From Bradyrhizobium sp. NAS96.2 (GTDB lineage: Bacteria > Pseudomonadota > Alphaproteobacteria > Rhizobiales > Xanthobacteraceae), in the NCBI RefSeq assembly GCF_001908235.1, contig NZ_LGHK01000040.1, forward strand, positions 1 through 41,836: a DNA stretch of 41,836 nucleotides, written 5' to 3'. Both the position numbers and the translations under genes were made by a program. The notes under the pieces are model-generated. The model saw only the letters and a list, made by a program, of their open reading frames with translations. It was not told the DNA's origin and did not search any database. Positions 22,476-31,823 of the stretch are shown here, piece by piece. Each line of letters opens with the position of its first letter. The stretch's first letter is position 1.

Positions 22476-25372
22476 AGCGCGACGCTCGACCCTACCGCGA
22501 TCAAGTCGCGCCGCGACAAGGCGGCCAATGGTCGGGCGTCGAGGAACTGTCTGATGATCCAGCGTTCCAGGCCTTCGTCGATGCAGAATATCCGGCCGCG
22601 CAACAATTTTCGCCGACCGCCAGGCGCGAGTTTCTCAAGCTAATGGGAGCATCCTTCGCGCTCGCGGGGCTTGCCGGTTGCGAGAAGAGCCCATTCGTAG
22701 CCGCGTTGCCCTACGTCGATCAACCCGACGACGCGACGATCGGAATTCCACGTATCTATGCGACCGCGACGGTCTTTGACGGATATGCGCAGCCGGTGCT
22801 CGCGACGACCTATTCGGGACGTCCGACCAAGCTGGACGGCAATCCCGATCATCCCGTCACCCAAGGCCGTAGCGACGTCTTCATGCAGAGCGCGGTGCTT
22901 GGGCTCTACGATCCCGACCGTGCCCAAGCACCGACGCGCCGCGGCGAACCGGTGAGCTGGAAGGATGTGGTTGCGGCAATCGGCGTCCTCCGCGAGGGAT
23001 GGACCAAGGATGGAGGAGAGGGCCTGCGGCTGCTGGTCGGTCCGATCACGTCGCCAACATTGTTGCGGCAGTTCGATGCGCTGCTGAAGCAATTCCCCAA
23101 AGCGCGCGTTCATCTCCATGCTCCGACCGGCGGCTCCGCGCAGCAGTCACTCGTGACCGCCGCGTATGGAAAGCCGTTGGACCTGCATTACGCACTCGAG
23201 CAATGCGATGTCATTGTCAGTCTCGACGGTGACCTTCTAGGCCCGGGCCTCGATCAGGTGCGCAATGCGCGGGGCTGGGCAACCTCCCGGCATCGAGTTG
23301 CCGATCGTCCGGGCAACCGCCTGTTCATGGCGGAGAGCGTGCCGTCGGCGACCGGCGCGATGGCGGGCAACCGGCTGATCGCCGATGCCTCGCGCATGCC
23401 CGTTCTCGCCGAAGCGTTGGCAAAGGCGCTTGGCGTTTCCGGCGCTGCCGCCGGAGAACTCACGGATCGAGAGCGCGACTGGATCGGGCGCGCAGCTGAC
23501 GCTTGCGGCAGGGCGCGCGGCAAGTCGCTGGTTGTCGCCGGCGCAGTCGGCGGCGAGGCCGCGGCGATCTGCGCTGCGCAGATCAATGATGCCCTTGGCA
23601 ATGCCGGGCAGACGCTCAAGTTCACAGATCCGATCGCCGGCCCGGCGGGCGCGGCGACGCTTGCTGAACTGATCTCCGACATCGATGCGGGAAAGGTCCA
23701 TTCCGTCATCGTGATCGACTGCAATCCGGCCTACAGCGTTCCCGGCGAGCTCAACGCAGCGGGAGCTCTGCAGCGCGTGCGGACATCGCTTCATGTCGGC
23801 CTGCAGCGCGACGAAACCGGCGTGCTCTGCGAGTGGCAATTGGCCCTTGCGCATGCGCTTGAGAGTTGGAGCGACGCGCGAGCGGTCGATGGTACGGCGA
23901 CCATCATCCAGCCCGTAATCGCACCTTTCTATGACGTGAGAACCATCCATCAGATCCTCGCGATGCTGCTTGGCGAGATCAATCCCGCCTCCGATGCGGC
24001 CGTGCGCGAGACCTGGCAGGCCGCGTTCGGCGACGCATTTTCAACACGCTGGAAGCAGGCGCTCCATGATGGATTCGTCCAGGGCGCTGCGGCATTTGTG
24101 GACGCCAGGCCCAGCAGCGCAGCGGTCACTGCGCCGCCGACGCAAGGTGCGGTCGACATCGTGTTCCGGCCCGACCCGACGGTTTGGGATGGGCAGTTCG
24201 CCAATGTCGGCTGGCTGCAGGAACTGCCGAAGCCTCTAACGACAGTCACATGGAGCAATGTCGTCGCGATCGCTCCCGATCTGGCGAAGCGCATCCCGAT
24301 CGCCAGCGGCGATCATGTGGAGGTGCGAATTGGCAAGCGCAGCGTCACCGGTCCGGTCTGGATCATGCCGGGCCAGGCCGGCAACACGGTTGCGCTCTAT
24401 CTCGGCTATGGCCGGACGCGGGCAGGGCGTGTCGGAGATGGTCGCGGCTATGACGCCTACCAGGTGCGGCCGGCAGATCAGCCGTGGCTCGCCAAGGGCA
24501 GCCTGCGCAAGGTCGATGGCACTGAAACGCTCGCGGTGACGCAGCTACATCACCGCATGGAAGGTTTTGATTTCGTCCGCGAAGTGAACCCGGGCGACGT
24601 CGCAAAGCCGACATTGTCCGAGCAGGCGAGCTTCTATCCCAATTGGGCGTCATCCGAGAATGCCTGGGGCATGGTGATCGATCTCGATGCCTGTATCGGC
24701 TGCAATGCCTGCGTCGCGGCTTGCACGGCCGAGAACAACGTGCCCGTGGTAGGCGCCGACCAGGTCAAGGTCGGCCGTGAAATGCACTGGCTGCGGATCG
24801 CCCGCTATTACGACGGCAGCATCGAGGAACCCAGGAGTTTCTTCCAGCCGGTGCCCTGCATGCATTGCGAGGATGCGCCCTGCGAGATGGGATGCCCGGT
24901 GCATGCGACGACGCACAGCCCGGAAGGGCTCAACCAGATGGTCTACAATCGCTGCATCGGGACCCGGACCTGTTCGAGCTATTGCCCCTACAAGGTGCGG
25001 CGCTTCAATTTCTTCGACTACCGGGCGCCTGCCGAGTCCCCGACGCAGGCTGCGCACAATCCCGAAGTGACCGTGCGTTCGCGCGGTGTGATGGAGAAAT
25101 GCACCTATTGTGTCCAGCGCATCGAGGCGGCCCATGTCACAGCGGACAAGGACAGCCGTCCGCTGCGCGACGGCGAGGTCGTGACCGCCTGCCAGCAGGC
25201 CTGTCCGACCAAGGCGATCGTGTTCGGCGATATCAAGGATCCCAATTCGGAAGTGGCCCGGCTGAAGCGAGATGGCCGGCACTACGTTCTGCTGGAAGAG
25301 CTAGGAACGCGGCCCCGCACGACCTATCTGGCGCGCTGGCGGGATGACGGCTCGGGGAGCGGGCAGGAATGA
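22472..25372 (+). CDS. actB: alternative complex III subunit B, Fe-S molybdopterin-like protein
   Basis: A 966-residue fusion. A Tat-like segment RREFLKLMGASFALAGLAGC begins near residue 51. The large N-terminal part resembles molybdopterin oxidoreductases, which in ActB has no cofactor. The C-terminal ferredoxin-like part (about 735-915) has four Cys clusters: CIGCNACVAAC, CMHCEDAPCEMGCP, CIGTRTCSSYCP and CTYCVQRI with CQQACP. They form a wire of iron-sulfur clusters from the quinol site to the hemes. The ATG at 22472 overlaps actA, and the stop overlaps actC by 4 bases. Confidence 0.95.
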   Translation: MKRDARPYRDQVAPRQGGQWSGVEELSDDPAFQAFVDAEYPAAQQFSPTARREFLKLMGASFALAGLAGCEKSPFVAALPYVDQPDDATIGIPRIYATATVFDGYAQPVLATTYSGRPTKLDGNPDHPVTQGRSDVFMQSAVLGLYDPDRAQAPTRRGEPVSWKDVVAAIGVLREGWTKDGGEGLRLLVGPITSPTLLRQFDALLKQFPKARVHLHAPTGGSAQQSLVTAAYGKPLDLHYALEQCDVIVSLDGDLLGPGLDQVRNARGWATSRHRVADRPGNRLFMAESVPSATGAMAGNRLIADASRMPVLAEALAKALGVSGAAAGELTDRERDWIGRAADACGRARGKSLVVAGAVGGEAAAICAAQINDALGNAGQTLKFTDPIAGPAGAATLAELISDIDAGKVHSVIVIDCNPAYSVPGELNAAGALQRVRTSLHVGLQRDETGVLCEWQLALAHALESWSDARAVDGTATIIQPVIAPFYDVRTIHQILAMLLGEINPASDAAVRETWQAAFGDAFSTRWKQALHDGFVQGAAAFVDARPSSAAVTAPPTQGAVDIVFRPDPTVWDGQFANVGWLQELPKPLTTVTWSNVVAIAPDLAKRIPIASGDHVEVRIGKRSVTGPVWIMPGQAGNTVALYLGYGRTRAGRVGDGRGYDAYQVRPADQPWLAKGSLRKVDGTETLAVTQLHHRMEGFDFVREVNPGDVAKPTLSEQASFYPNWASSENAWGMVIDLDACIGCNACVAACTAENNVPVVGADQVKVGREMHWLRIARYYDGSIEEPRSFFQPVPCMHCEDAPCEMGCPVHATTHSPEGLNQMVYNRCIGTRTCSSYCPYKVRRFNFFDYRAPAESPTQAAHNPEVTVRSRGVMEKCTYCVQRIEAAHVTADKDSRPLRDGEVVTACQQACPTKAIVFGDIKDPNSEVARLKRDGRHYVLLEELGTRPRTTYLARWRDDGSGSGQE

Positions 25373-26724
25373 GCGATCGCAACGACATCCTGCCGACGCG
25401 CCAGACCATGGCCGGCATCGCCGATCAGCTCACGGGCATTCCGCTGCATTTCCCCGCGGAGCGTCGCTGGGTGATCGCGATGGCCTTCGCGAGCGCTCTG
25501 CTGTTGTTGCTGATGATCTCGATGACCGAGCTGTTCACGCGCGGGGTCGGCATCTGGGGCATCAACATCCCCGTCAACTGGGCGTTTGCGATCCACAATT
25601 ACGTCTGGTGGCTCGGTATCGGCCATGCCGGCACGCTGATCTCGGCGCTGCTGCTGCTGACCGGCAGCGAATGGCGCAACTCGCTCAACCGCTTCGCCGA
25701 GACCATGACGCTGTTCGCTGTCGTCTGCGCCGGCATCTACCCGATCCTGCACCTCGGCCGGCCCTGGTACGTCTACTGGATGTTTCCCTATCCCGCGACG
25801 ATGGGTGTTTGGCCGCAGTTTCGCAGCCCGCTGGAGTGGGACATCTGGGCGGTGCTGACCTATCTCACGGTCTCCCTGGTGTTCTGGTACACCGGATTGA
25901 TCCCGGACCTTGCCGCCGCGCGGGACCGTGCGACCAAGCGCGGCTGGCAGATCTTCTTCGGCATCACCTCGCTCGGCTGGCGCGGCGCCGCGATACATTG
26001 GCTACGCTGGTCGCAGGCCTATCGGGTAACCGCGGCGCTCGCCGTGCCTTTGGTCGTGTCCGTTCACAGCGAGGTGTCGCTGCTGTTCGCATCCGGGCAG
26101 ATCCCGGGATGGCACTCGACGATCTTCCCGCCGTATTTCGTGCTCGGTGCGGCGTTCTCCGGCTTTGCGGTAGTCGCCATCATCGCGGTCGCGCTGCGCT
26201 CCTGGTTCGGGCTCCGAAACCTGGTCACCGATGACCATCTCGACGTTCTCGGCAAGGTGTTGCTCGCGACAGGACTGATGACCGGCTACGGCTATGTTTT
26301 CGAGGTATTCGACGCGCTCTATTCCGGCGAAGCGCATGAGATGCGGACGCTGCTGGATCGCGTCGCCGGCGTCTACGCCTGGACCTATTGGGGCGCCGTG
26401 CTCTTCAACTTCGTGCCGCTACAGGCGTTGTGGTGGCGGGGCGTGCGCCGCTCCGGATGGGCGCTGCTCCTGATCTCGATTTCGGTTGCGGTTGGGATGT
26501 GGCTGGAACGCGACATGATCCTGGTCACCAGCCTCTATCGCGACTTCCTGGTGTCGTCGTGGAGCAAGTTCACGCCGACCTTCTGGGACTGGTCAACCTA
26601 CCTTGGCACGATCGGCCTGTTTCTGGTGCCGTTCCTGATCGCAATTCGCATCATCCCGATGATCTCGATCTTCGAGACCAAGGAGCTTCTCCACGAGGAA
26701 AAGGAGAAAGGGCATCATGGCTGA
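25369..26724 (+). CDS. actC: alternative complex III subunit C, NrfD/PsrC-type quinol-binding membrane protein
   Basis: A 451-residue polytopic protein with about ten helices. Family blocks include NWAFAIHNYVWWLGIGHAGTLISALLLL, HLGRPWYVYWMFPYP and SVHSEVSLLFASGQIPGWHSTIFPPYFVLGA. NrfD-type proteins hold the quinol site at the periplasmic side and, in alternative complex III, a proton path. It overlaps actB by 4 bases and actD by 8 bases. Confidence 0.96.
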   Translation: MSDRNDILPTRQTMAGIADQLTGIPLHFPAERRWVIAMAFASALLLLLMISMTELFTRGVGIWGINIPVNWAFAIHNYVWWLGIGHAGTLISALLLLTGSEWRNSLNRFAETMTLFAVVCAGIYPILHLGRPWYVYWMFPYPATMGVWPQFRSPLEWDIWAVLTYLTVSLVFWYTGLIPDLAAARDRATKRGWQIFFGITSLGWRGAAIHWLRWSQAYRVTAALAVPLVVSVHSEVSLLFASGQIPGWHSTIFPPYFVLGAAFSGFAVVAIIAVALRSWFGLRNLVTDDHLDVLGKVLLATGLMTGYGYVFEVFDALYSGEAHEMRTLLDRVAGVYAWTYWGAVLFNFVPLQALWWRGVRRSGWALLLISISVAVGMWLERDMILVTSLYRDFLVSSWSKFTPTFWDWSTYLGTIGLFLVPFLIAIRIIPMISIFETKELLHEEKEKGHHG

Positions 26725-27247
26725 GCGAGCCTATGGAATGCTCGGAGAATTCGAGAGCTCGGAGGCATTATTGGCTGCCGCACGACAAGCGCGCGCGGCC
26801 GGCTATCGCGAGCTCGACGCGTTCACGCCGTTTCCCGTCGAGGGCCTGGCGCGTATCCTGAAGATTCAGCGCCCAACTATCTCTCTTGTCGGCCTGATCA
26901 GCGCCTTTGCTGGAGGGGGTACAGCGCTCTTGATGCAGGTCTTCGTGAACTACGATTATCCCCTGAATGTTGGCGGCCGGCCAGTCTACGCATTATCGGC
27001 TTTCGCCGTGGTCACGTTCGAACTGACGATCTTGTTTTCCGCGGTCGCCATGGTGGTCGCCATGCTCTGGCAGAACGGCCTGCCGCGCCTCAACCATCCC
27101 ATCTTCGCGGCGGCGCGCTTCCACCTCGCCAGCAAGGATCGCTTCATTCTCTGCGTCAAAAGTGAGGATCCGATGTTCGACGAGCAGGAGACCGCGGTGT
27201 TCCTGGCCGGTGCGGGCGCTGCATCGGTGGAGCGAGTGCCGCCATGA
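26717..27247 (+). CDS. actD: alternative complex III subunit D (DUF3341)
   Basis: A 176-residue protein of DUF3341. It has a soluble N-terminal part (MLGEFESSEALLAAARQARAAGYRELDAFTPFPVEGL) and two membrane helices (about 55-78 and 95-118) with the conserved NYDYPLNVGGRP between them. It is a structural subunit that contacts ActC and ActF. It overlaps actC by 8 bases and actE by 4 bases. Confidence 0.95.
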   Translation: MAERAYGMLGEFESSEALLAAARQARAAGYRELDAFTPFPVEGLARILKIQRPTISLVGLISAFAGGGTALLMQVFVNYDYPLNVGGRPVYALSAFAVVTFELTILFSAVAMVVAMLWQNGLPRLNHPIFAAARFHLASKDRFILCVKSEDPMFDEQETAVFLAGAGAASVERVPP

Positions 27248-27774
27248 TCAGATTGGCGCTCACCATTGCATTCGCTTTGTCGCTCGCAGCCTGCGACCAG
27301 AACATGGATGTGCAGCCGAAATACAGCGAGTATTCCCGGGCGCCGCTGTTCCGCGGCAGCGTGTTGCGCGCCCCGCCCGCCAACACCGTGGCGCGCGACG
27401 ATCTGGATGGGGAGAGGGCGGCGACAACCAAACCCGCGTTGTCCGCCGAGCTGCTGGATCGCGGGCGGCAGCGGTTTTCGATCTTCTGCTCGCCATGTCA
27501 CGGCGCGGGCGGCGACGGCGATGGCATCATCGTGCATCGCGGGATGCCGCACCCGACTAGCTACCACGACGATCGTCTGATTGCGGCTGACGATCAGCAC
27601 TTCTTCGATGTTATCACCAACGGGTATGGCGCAATGTACTCTTACGCCGCGCGAGTGCCCCCCAAGGACCGCTGGGCCGTCGTGGCGTATATCCGCGCCC
27701 TGCAGCTCAGCCGCCGCGCCTCAATCGAGGACGTGCCGCCAGATCAACGCACCAAGCTCACGGAGCAGCCATGA
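27244..27774 (+). CDS. actE: alternative complex III subunit E, monoheme cytochrome c lipoprotein
   Basis: A 176-residue protein with a lipoprotein signal ending in LAAC (Cys near residue 17) and one heme site CSPCHGAGGDGDG near residue 83. The motif MYSYAARVPPKDRWAVVAYIRALQ, with the Met of a His-Met heme, is typical of ActE. It receives electrons from ActA and donates to the oxidase. It overlaps actD and actF by 4 bases each. Confidence 0.95.
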   Translation: MIRLALTIAFALSLAACDQNMDVQPKYSEYSRAPLFRGSVLRAPPANTVARDDLDGERAATTKPALSAELLDRGRQRFSIFCSPCHGAGGDGDGIIVHRGMPHPTSYHDDRLIAADDQHFFDVITNGYGAMYSYAARVPPKDRWAVVAYIRALQLSRRASIEDVPPDQRTKLTEQP

Positions 27775-28865
27775 GCGTGCGCCGCGACATGAGGATATTC
27801 GTTCTCTTCGTTGCGGGATTGACCCTCGCGGCGGGCTTCATCCTTGATGGCCGTTCGACGGCGGCGGCTTATCTCGTGGCCTGGGTGACGTGGGCCGCGG
27901 TCCCGATCGGAGCGCTGGCGCTGTGGATGACGAGCTATCTCGTCCGCCGCGCCTGGACCGAGGCGCTCTACGTGCAGTTCGTCGCCGCGACGGCAACGTT
28001 ACCGGTCATCGCCCTGGCGTCGCTGCCCATCCTGCTTTTCCTGAAGCAGCTCTATCCGGCAATGGCCGAACCGTCGGCTTTGCCGCCGTTCAAGGCGTAT
28101 TATCTTGCACCCTGGTTTTTCGTGTTGCGCGGCGCGATCTACTTTGGACTCTGGATCGGCTTCGCGATGTGGCTCCGCTGGGCATGGCGCAACGACGCCG
28201 CCATGGTGCGCGCCGCGTCGGCAGGATTGATCGCCTACGCCTTGACCGTGTCGCTCGCCGGCATCGACTGGATGGAATCGCTCGAGCCGAACTTTCATTC
28301 ATCGGTCTACGGCCTCCTTTTCGTTAGCTTTACGCTGCTTGGCGGCTTCGCGTTCGTGCTCGGCATCAGCCTGCTCTCGGCAGGCTGGATCGGCCGCAGC
28401 GCGGGCTACAGCGGACTGCTGCTCTCGCTGATCCTGCTGTGGGGCTACCTTCATGCCATGCAGTACATAGTTATCTGGTCGGGCAATATCCCGGACGAGG
28501 TGTCATGGTATGAGGCCCGGTCGGAACACGGGTGGCAATACCTGCTTGCCGGTGTCGCGCTCGGACAGTTCGTGCTGCCGTTCTTCGCGCTGCTGAGCGC
28601 GAGGGTTCGGTCCGGCCCCCGCGCGCTCATGATGCTCTGCGGGCTGACGCTCCTGATGCGCTGGTGCGAGGCCGCCATTCTGATCCTGCCGGCGATCCAC
28701 CATATCGCGCCACCGACGACCGCCCTGATGCTGCTTGCGTCGGTGCTGTTCGTTGGGGCGCTGCTGTGGCTGGCCTTCGAGCGAGGGCTGACGAATGACC
28801 GGCGCCTCTTCAGCCAGGCTTGGGCGAGGCGTCCCGCCGGATCAGAAGCGCCACGAGCGCGATGA
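27771..28865 (+). CDS. actF: alternative complex III subunit F, NrfD-like quinone-binding subunit 2
   Basis: A 364-residue membrane protein with about ten hydrophobic helices. It has the segment LPPFKAYYLAPWFFVLRGAIYFGLWIGFA and DWMESLEPNFHSSVYGLLF, which match quinol:cytochrome c oxidoreductase quinone-binding subunit 2. It is structurally related to ActC. It is the last act gene; its final 56 bases overlap the convergent SCO gene end. Confidence 0.92.
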   Translation: MSVRRDMRIFVLFVAGLTLAAGFILDGRSTAAAYLVAWVTWAAVPIGALALWMTSYLVRRAWTEALYVQFVAATATLPVIALASLPILLFLKQLYPAMAEPSALPPFKAYYLAPWFFVLRGAIYFGLWIGFAMWLRWAWRNDAAMVRAASAGLIAYALTVSLAGIDWMESLEPNFHSSVYGLLFVSFTLLGGFAFVLGISLLSAGWIGRSAGYSGLLLSLILLWGYLHAMQYIVIWSGNIPDEVSWYEARSEHGWQYLLAGVALGQFVLPFFALLSARVRSGPRALMMLCGLTLLMRWCEAAILILPAIHHIAPPTTALMLLASVLFVGALLWLAFERGLTNDRRLFSQAWARRPAGSEAPRAR

Positions 28866-29631
28866 GCGTGATCATCGTGATCACGCCGGCACCAGCCAGC
28901 ACCCGCCAGACCGCAGGCGTGTAGATACCGGTTGCGGGATCGAAGCCATAGCACAGCAGGCGAACCCGATCTGACCATCCGCCCACCCGGCCATGACCGG
29001 CATCGACAAGCGCTCCCCGAAAAGTTTCTGGATCGAGAGCGATACCAGACAGAGCGCGCGCAATCCGGCCCTCTGGCGTGACAACGAATACTGCGACTGG
29101 GTGAGCGAACTGATCTCGCTCCGCATCATAGCTTGTCCGGATGCCAAGCGCGGTTAACAACTCGCTCGTATCTGCCGAAGACCCCCGCAGAAAGACCGAT
29201 TGATCTGGCAGATCGTCACGAGGGCTGAGTTGCGCGGCCTTCATTGCCAAAGCATCTTCCGCCGTGTCTTTCGGATCGAGGCCGAACACGATCAACCTGA
29301 AGTCAGTTCCCGCTCTGAGCCCGCTATCAGCGAGCGCATTTGATACGACGGATATCAGTGGACCACAGAGGGTGGTGCATGTGTAGTCCGCACTGATCCA
29401 AATGGTGGGTACGTCACCAAGCCAGTTCTTCAACTGTCTGGTCTCGTTCGCCTCGCTTGTAAGTGTCACCTGCAACGGCAATTGTTGGCCCGCGTAGGCC
29501 GCGAGCCCGGCGTGCTCCAGTTGCGAGCGGTCGAGAGTCGCATGCGCACCCGAGGCGATGATTGCGAGAGTGACGGACACTCCCGCCCATGTCGAGATGA
29601 CATAACGTGCGATTCGCCAAACGAGCGCCAT
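28810..29631 (-). CDS. SCO1/SenC family copper chaperone
   Basis: A 273-residue thioredoxin-fold protein. A signal/anchor helix lies at residues 8-30. The copper-binding motif is CTTLC (SADYTCTTLCGPL), with the conserved His in FAHPVAVFVVTPEGRI. A second membrane helix near the C-terminus (VITMITLIALVALL) means it is anchored at both ends. SCO proteins load the CuA centre of oxidase subunit II, so it probably serves the caa3 oxidase here. The ATG at 29631 is chosen because the longer frame would start inside the promoter. The 3' end overlaps actF by 56 bases on the other strand. Confidence 0.93.
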   Translation of the reverse strand: MALVWRIARYVISTWAGVSVTLAIIASGAHATLDRSQLEHAGLAAYAGQQLPLQVTLTSEANETRQLKNWLGDVPTIWISADYTCTTLCGPLISVVSNALADSGLRAGTDFRLIVFGLDPKDTAEDALAMKAAQLSPRDDLPDQSVFLRGSSADTSELLTALGIRTSYDAERDQFAHPVAVFVVTPEGRIARALSGIALDPETFRGALVDAGHGRVGGWSDRVRLLCYGFDPATGIYTPAVWRVLAGAGVITMITLIALVALLIRRDASPKPG

Positions 29632-29658
29632 GAGCAGCCTTCGGATCCTGGTTTGGGA

Positions 29659-29683
29659 AACCACAGCGGGGCCCATTGGTTCC
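29659..29683 (-). promoter_or_regulatory. EcfG-type promoter of the SCO gene, one mismatch
   Basis: On the minus strand GGAAC (29683-29679), 16 bases, then GGTT (29662-29659). The ATG at 29631 follows after 27 bases. Confidence 0.6.
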
Positions 29684-29988
29684 AGGGGAGCTGCGCCGCC
29701 CTGTTCACCGGCGTTTGTAAGGCCAGCAACCGGCGGACGACTTGGCGGATCGCTTGTTGTCTAGAGGGAGCTAACCGCAGCGAGATGACTTGAGGAACTT
29801 ACTCATCTCACGCGCCTCGTCCATCCGTCGTGCTCGACGCAACAGTGCCTCGCGCGTGGTGCTTGCAGCGACTAATACAATTGATCCATGAGACCCGTCT
29901 GACGCAGCACGAGATCGCCCAAAGATCGGGCGCACTGAGGCTGCAGTCAACGCGCGGCCGGCGATCATCAGACGGCGGGTCGCCACCG

Positions 29989-30360
29989 ATGCATCGAGGA
30001 GCTTTCAAGATCAGAGGCGCTCCCAACTGGCCGCCGTGTCCAGCTTGCGGAAAGGGAATGGCAACCATGAAGCACAGCGTCGATGACGAGGGCCGCGAAT
30101 GGTGTCTGTTTGAATGCTTCAATTGCGGCCAGACCGAAAACTCGGAGCCTGAAAAGATCGGCCAGCAGGCATGTTGGAAGGGCAGCTTCTTTTGGGGCAG
30201 ACTGAGGCCAGCTTTACTCGTTGGGCTCAAAGCTAACGATCCTGCGATTGCCTTCTCATTGCTCTACGGCGTGGCCCGAGTTGCTTTGCGTGCAGGCGTG
30301 CGTCGCTCTCAGTCTCGCAAAATAGGTCGATGCGGTGAACAATATGGCCGTCGGGCCTAA
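29989..30360 (+). CDS. hypothetical zinc-ribbon-like small protein
   Basis: The frame starting MHRGAFKIRGAPNWPPCPAC contains CPACGKGM and, 25 residues later, CLFECFNCG, two Cys pairs arranged as a zinc ribbon, followed by ENSEPEKIG. Similar one-page proteins are common in Bradyrhizobium relatives, usually only 55-70 residues long. Here the frame runs on for about 60 less convincing residues to 30360, so the 3' part may be a read-through after a lost stop. The frame is also open upstream to 29830. No role can be given. Confidence 0.45.
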   Translation: MHRGAFKIRGAPNWPPCPACGKGMATMKHSVDDEGREWCLFECFNCGQTENSEPEKIGQQACWKGSFFWGRLRPALLVGLKANDPAIAFSLLYGVARVALRAGVRRSQSRKIGRCGEQYGRRA

Positions 30361-30476
30361 TTATGTAGGCCTTCTACTCGTACATGGTGTCGCCCCAAAC
30401 GCCTAGCGGAAGCAATTTAAAACAGGTCTAACCAATTCAACTTAAGGAACATCCGCCACGCGAGTCGCGGTGCCGC

Positions 30477-30695
30477 CTACGGTTCCAAGATGATCCGGTA
30501 GGCCTTCCTCTGTTCGGCTGTCGCGATGGCGCGCGCCAGCGCTGCAGGGTAGATCATCTGCTCGTTGAGCTTGATCTCATAGACGAGGAGGCCCCCGGTC
30601 GCCGAGACCAGGGTGAACTGCCAAAACCGGCGTCAGGCCGGCGGGCGCCCATGCTCGCGCTCGTAGCGGGCGGTATAGACCTCGATCTCAGCCAT
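30477..30695 (-). pseudogene. small hypothetical gene with a nonsense codon at position 21
   Basis: The minus-strand frame reads MAEIEVYTARYEREHGRPPA, stop (TGA at 30635-30633), then RRFWQFTLVSATGGLLVYEI and on to RKAYRIILEP and a final TAG. The two parts form one 72-codon protein of a type seen often in Bradyrhizobium relatives (MAEIE...RRFWxFTL). A single base change such as GGA to TGA explains the break. The start abuts the decayed gene upstream, so this was the last gene of a small operon. Confidence 0.55.
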
Positions 30696-30699
30696 CGGT

Positions 30700-30901
30700 C
30701 TTATCCCGCTTTGCATGAGCGAGCGCCTTGGCTTTTTCGAGCGCTTAGTGGCTGTCGTAACTCCTCGGATCGAGTGACGCCCTTCGTTGTCGTCCCAATA
30801 GAAGTAGAAGCTCCGATCCGGCAGCCTGACCTCTAGCTCCCGCTGTCGGCAATTCCGACTCGCGCGTGTTTGATGATCCGGACGGAGTCATCATCCGCCA
30901 T
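30700..30901 (-). pseudogene. decayed small gene with several frameshifts
   Basis: On the minus strand the frame starts MADDDSVRIIKHARVGIADS and stops after GS. The coding sense continues in a second frame as ELEVRLPDRSFYFYWDDNEG and then in a third as ALEKAKALAHAKRDKTDG, whose stop overlaps the ATG of the next small gene. Assembled, it would be about 65 residues, ending in a Lys/Ala helix typical of small rhizobial stress-related proteins. At least two indels separate the pieces. Confidence 0.45.
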
Positions 30902-31024
30902 TCATGGCGTCCGGAACGGCACGACATCGCCGCCCGCCGCGCGGATCGCCACCCGTGCCAGTTCGATCGCGTCGAACCGGAGCTTAACGAGCGCATCAGC
31001 GACGGCCTTGGCGCTCCAGTTCAC
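30902..31024 (-). CDS. very small hypothetical protein, possibly a remnant
   Basis: A 40-residue frame with a GTG start, reading NWSAKAVADALVKLRFDAIE then LARVAIRAAGGDVVPFRTP. Its TGA overlaps the next ATG (ATGAATG context), suggesting translational coupling with the decayed gene at 30700-30901. The 5' end meets the truncated sensor on the other strand, so it may have lost upstream codons. Confidence 0.35.
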   Translation of the reverse strand: MNWSAKAVADALVKLRFDAIELARVAIRAAGGDVVPFRTP

Positions 31025-31026
31025 GG

Positions 31027-31683
31027 ATGTTGCCTGCGTCTCCCGAACCCCAGCGCTTCATCGACTTGGCCGCACCGCTGCGGCACGCGGGCGCGGTTGC
31101 TGGCGTGATCGGTGCTCATCCGAACTTGAGCTGGGTAGAAGAGGGCATGGCTGCGCCTGGAATCGATGTGCTGCTGCTTTCACGGGATCGAACCATTCTG
31201 TTCGGCCCGCCCAATCTCGTCAACAAGCCCTTGAACATCGGCTCCCCCTTCGCGGCCAGCCGAGTTATCACCGCGTTTCCGAGCGAACGATGGCCCGACG
31301 GCAAGGACTACCTCACTGCGATCGTTCCGACCGTCGGCTTGGCGGACCTTTCGAGCTTCGGCTGGTCTCTTCTGGTTCGGCTGAATGCCGATGATGCCAT
31401 GGCGCCAACGCGAGAGGTGATTCGGTCATTCTGGGTCATTGTCGGCGCTGGCGCCGTCGCCGCGCTGGTGCTGCTGTTTTGTGCCGCCCAGTGGCTCAGT
31501 GCGCCGCTGCGTCGGCTCGCGGACTCTGCCGATGCCATCGCGCCGATCCCGCCGCCCGCCCGCCGTATCAGGAGACCCGGTCCGAGGAGGCTGCAAGGCT
31601 GAGCGACGCGCTGGTCCGGATACTGTCGAAGCTGATGGGGCCGTTGACGCGGGTAAATGATCGGGTTGCTTCAGTGGAAGCGT
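31027..31683 (+). pseudogene. 3' fragment of a membrane sensor protein (Cache/HAMP type), frameshifted
   Basis: The frame encodes the distal half of a periplasmic sensor domain (RFIDLAAPLRHAGAVAGVIGAH, GIDVLLLSRDRTILFGPP, SFGWSLLVRLNADDAM), a membrane helix (VIVGAGAVAALVLLFCAAQWL) and the start of a HAMP-like region (PLRRLADSADAIAP). After the C-rich stretch near 31550-31575 the sense continues in another frame as YQETRSEEAARLSDALVRIL and ends ASVEA, TAG at 31681-31683. The N-terminal membrane helix and first half of the sensor are missing, replaced by small genes on the other strand. Intact relatives are diguanylate cyclases, chemoreceptors or kinases. Confidence 0.6.
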
Positions 31684-31823
31684 AGGCGGGCGATTGCATC
31701 TGAAGTGCCTCGGCTCTGTCCTCCGAGACCCGTCCGGTGGAACCCGGATATCGGCCACAACCGGTTCATCCGGCAAGGGTGCCTTAACTGGCACGTGAAA
31801 AACTGCGGGTGGGAGGATACGAT

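Noticed and set aside
29632..29676. Longer N-terminus for the SCO protein
   Set aside because: It starts inside the GGAAC-N16-GGTT promoter; the ATG at 29631 fits the signal peptide better.
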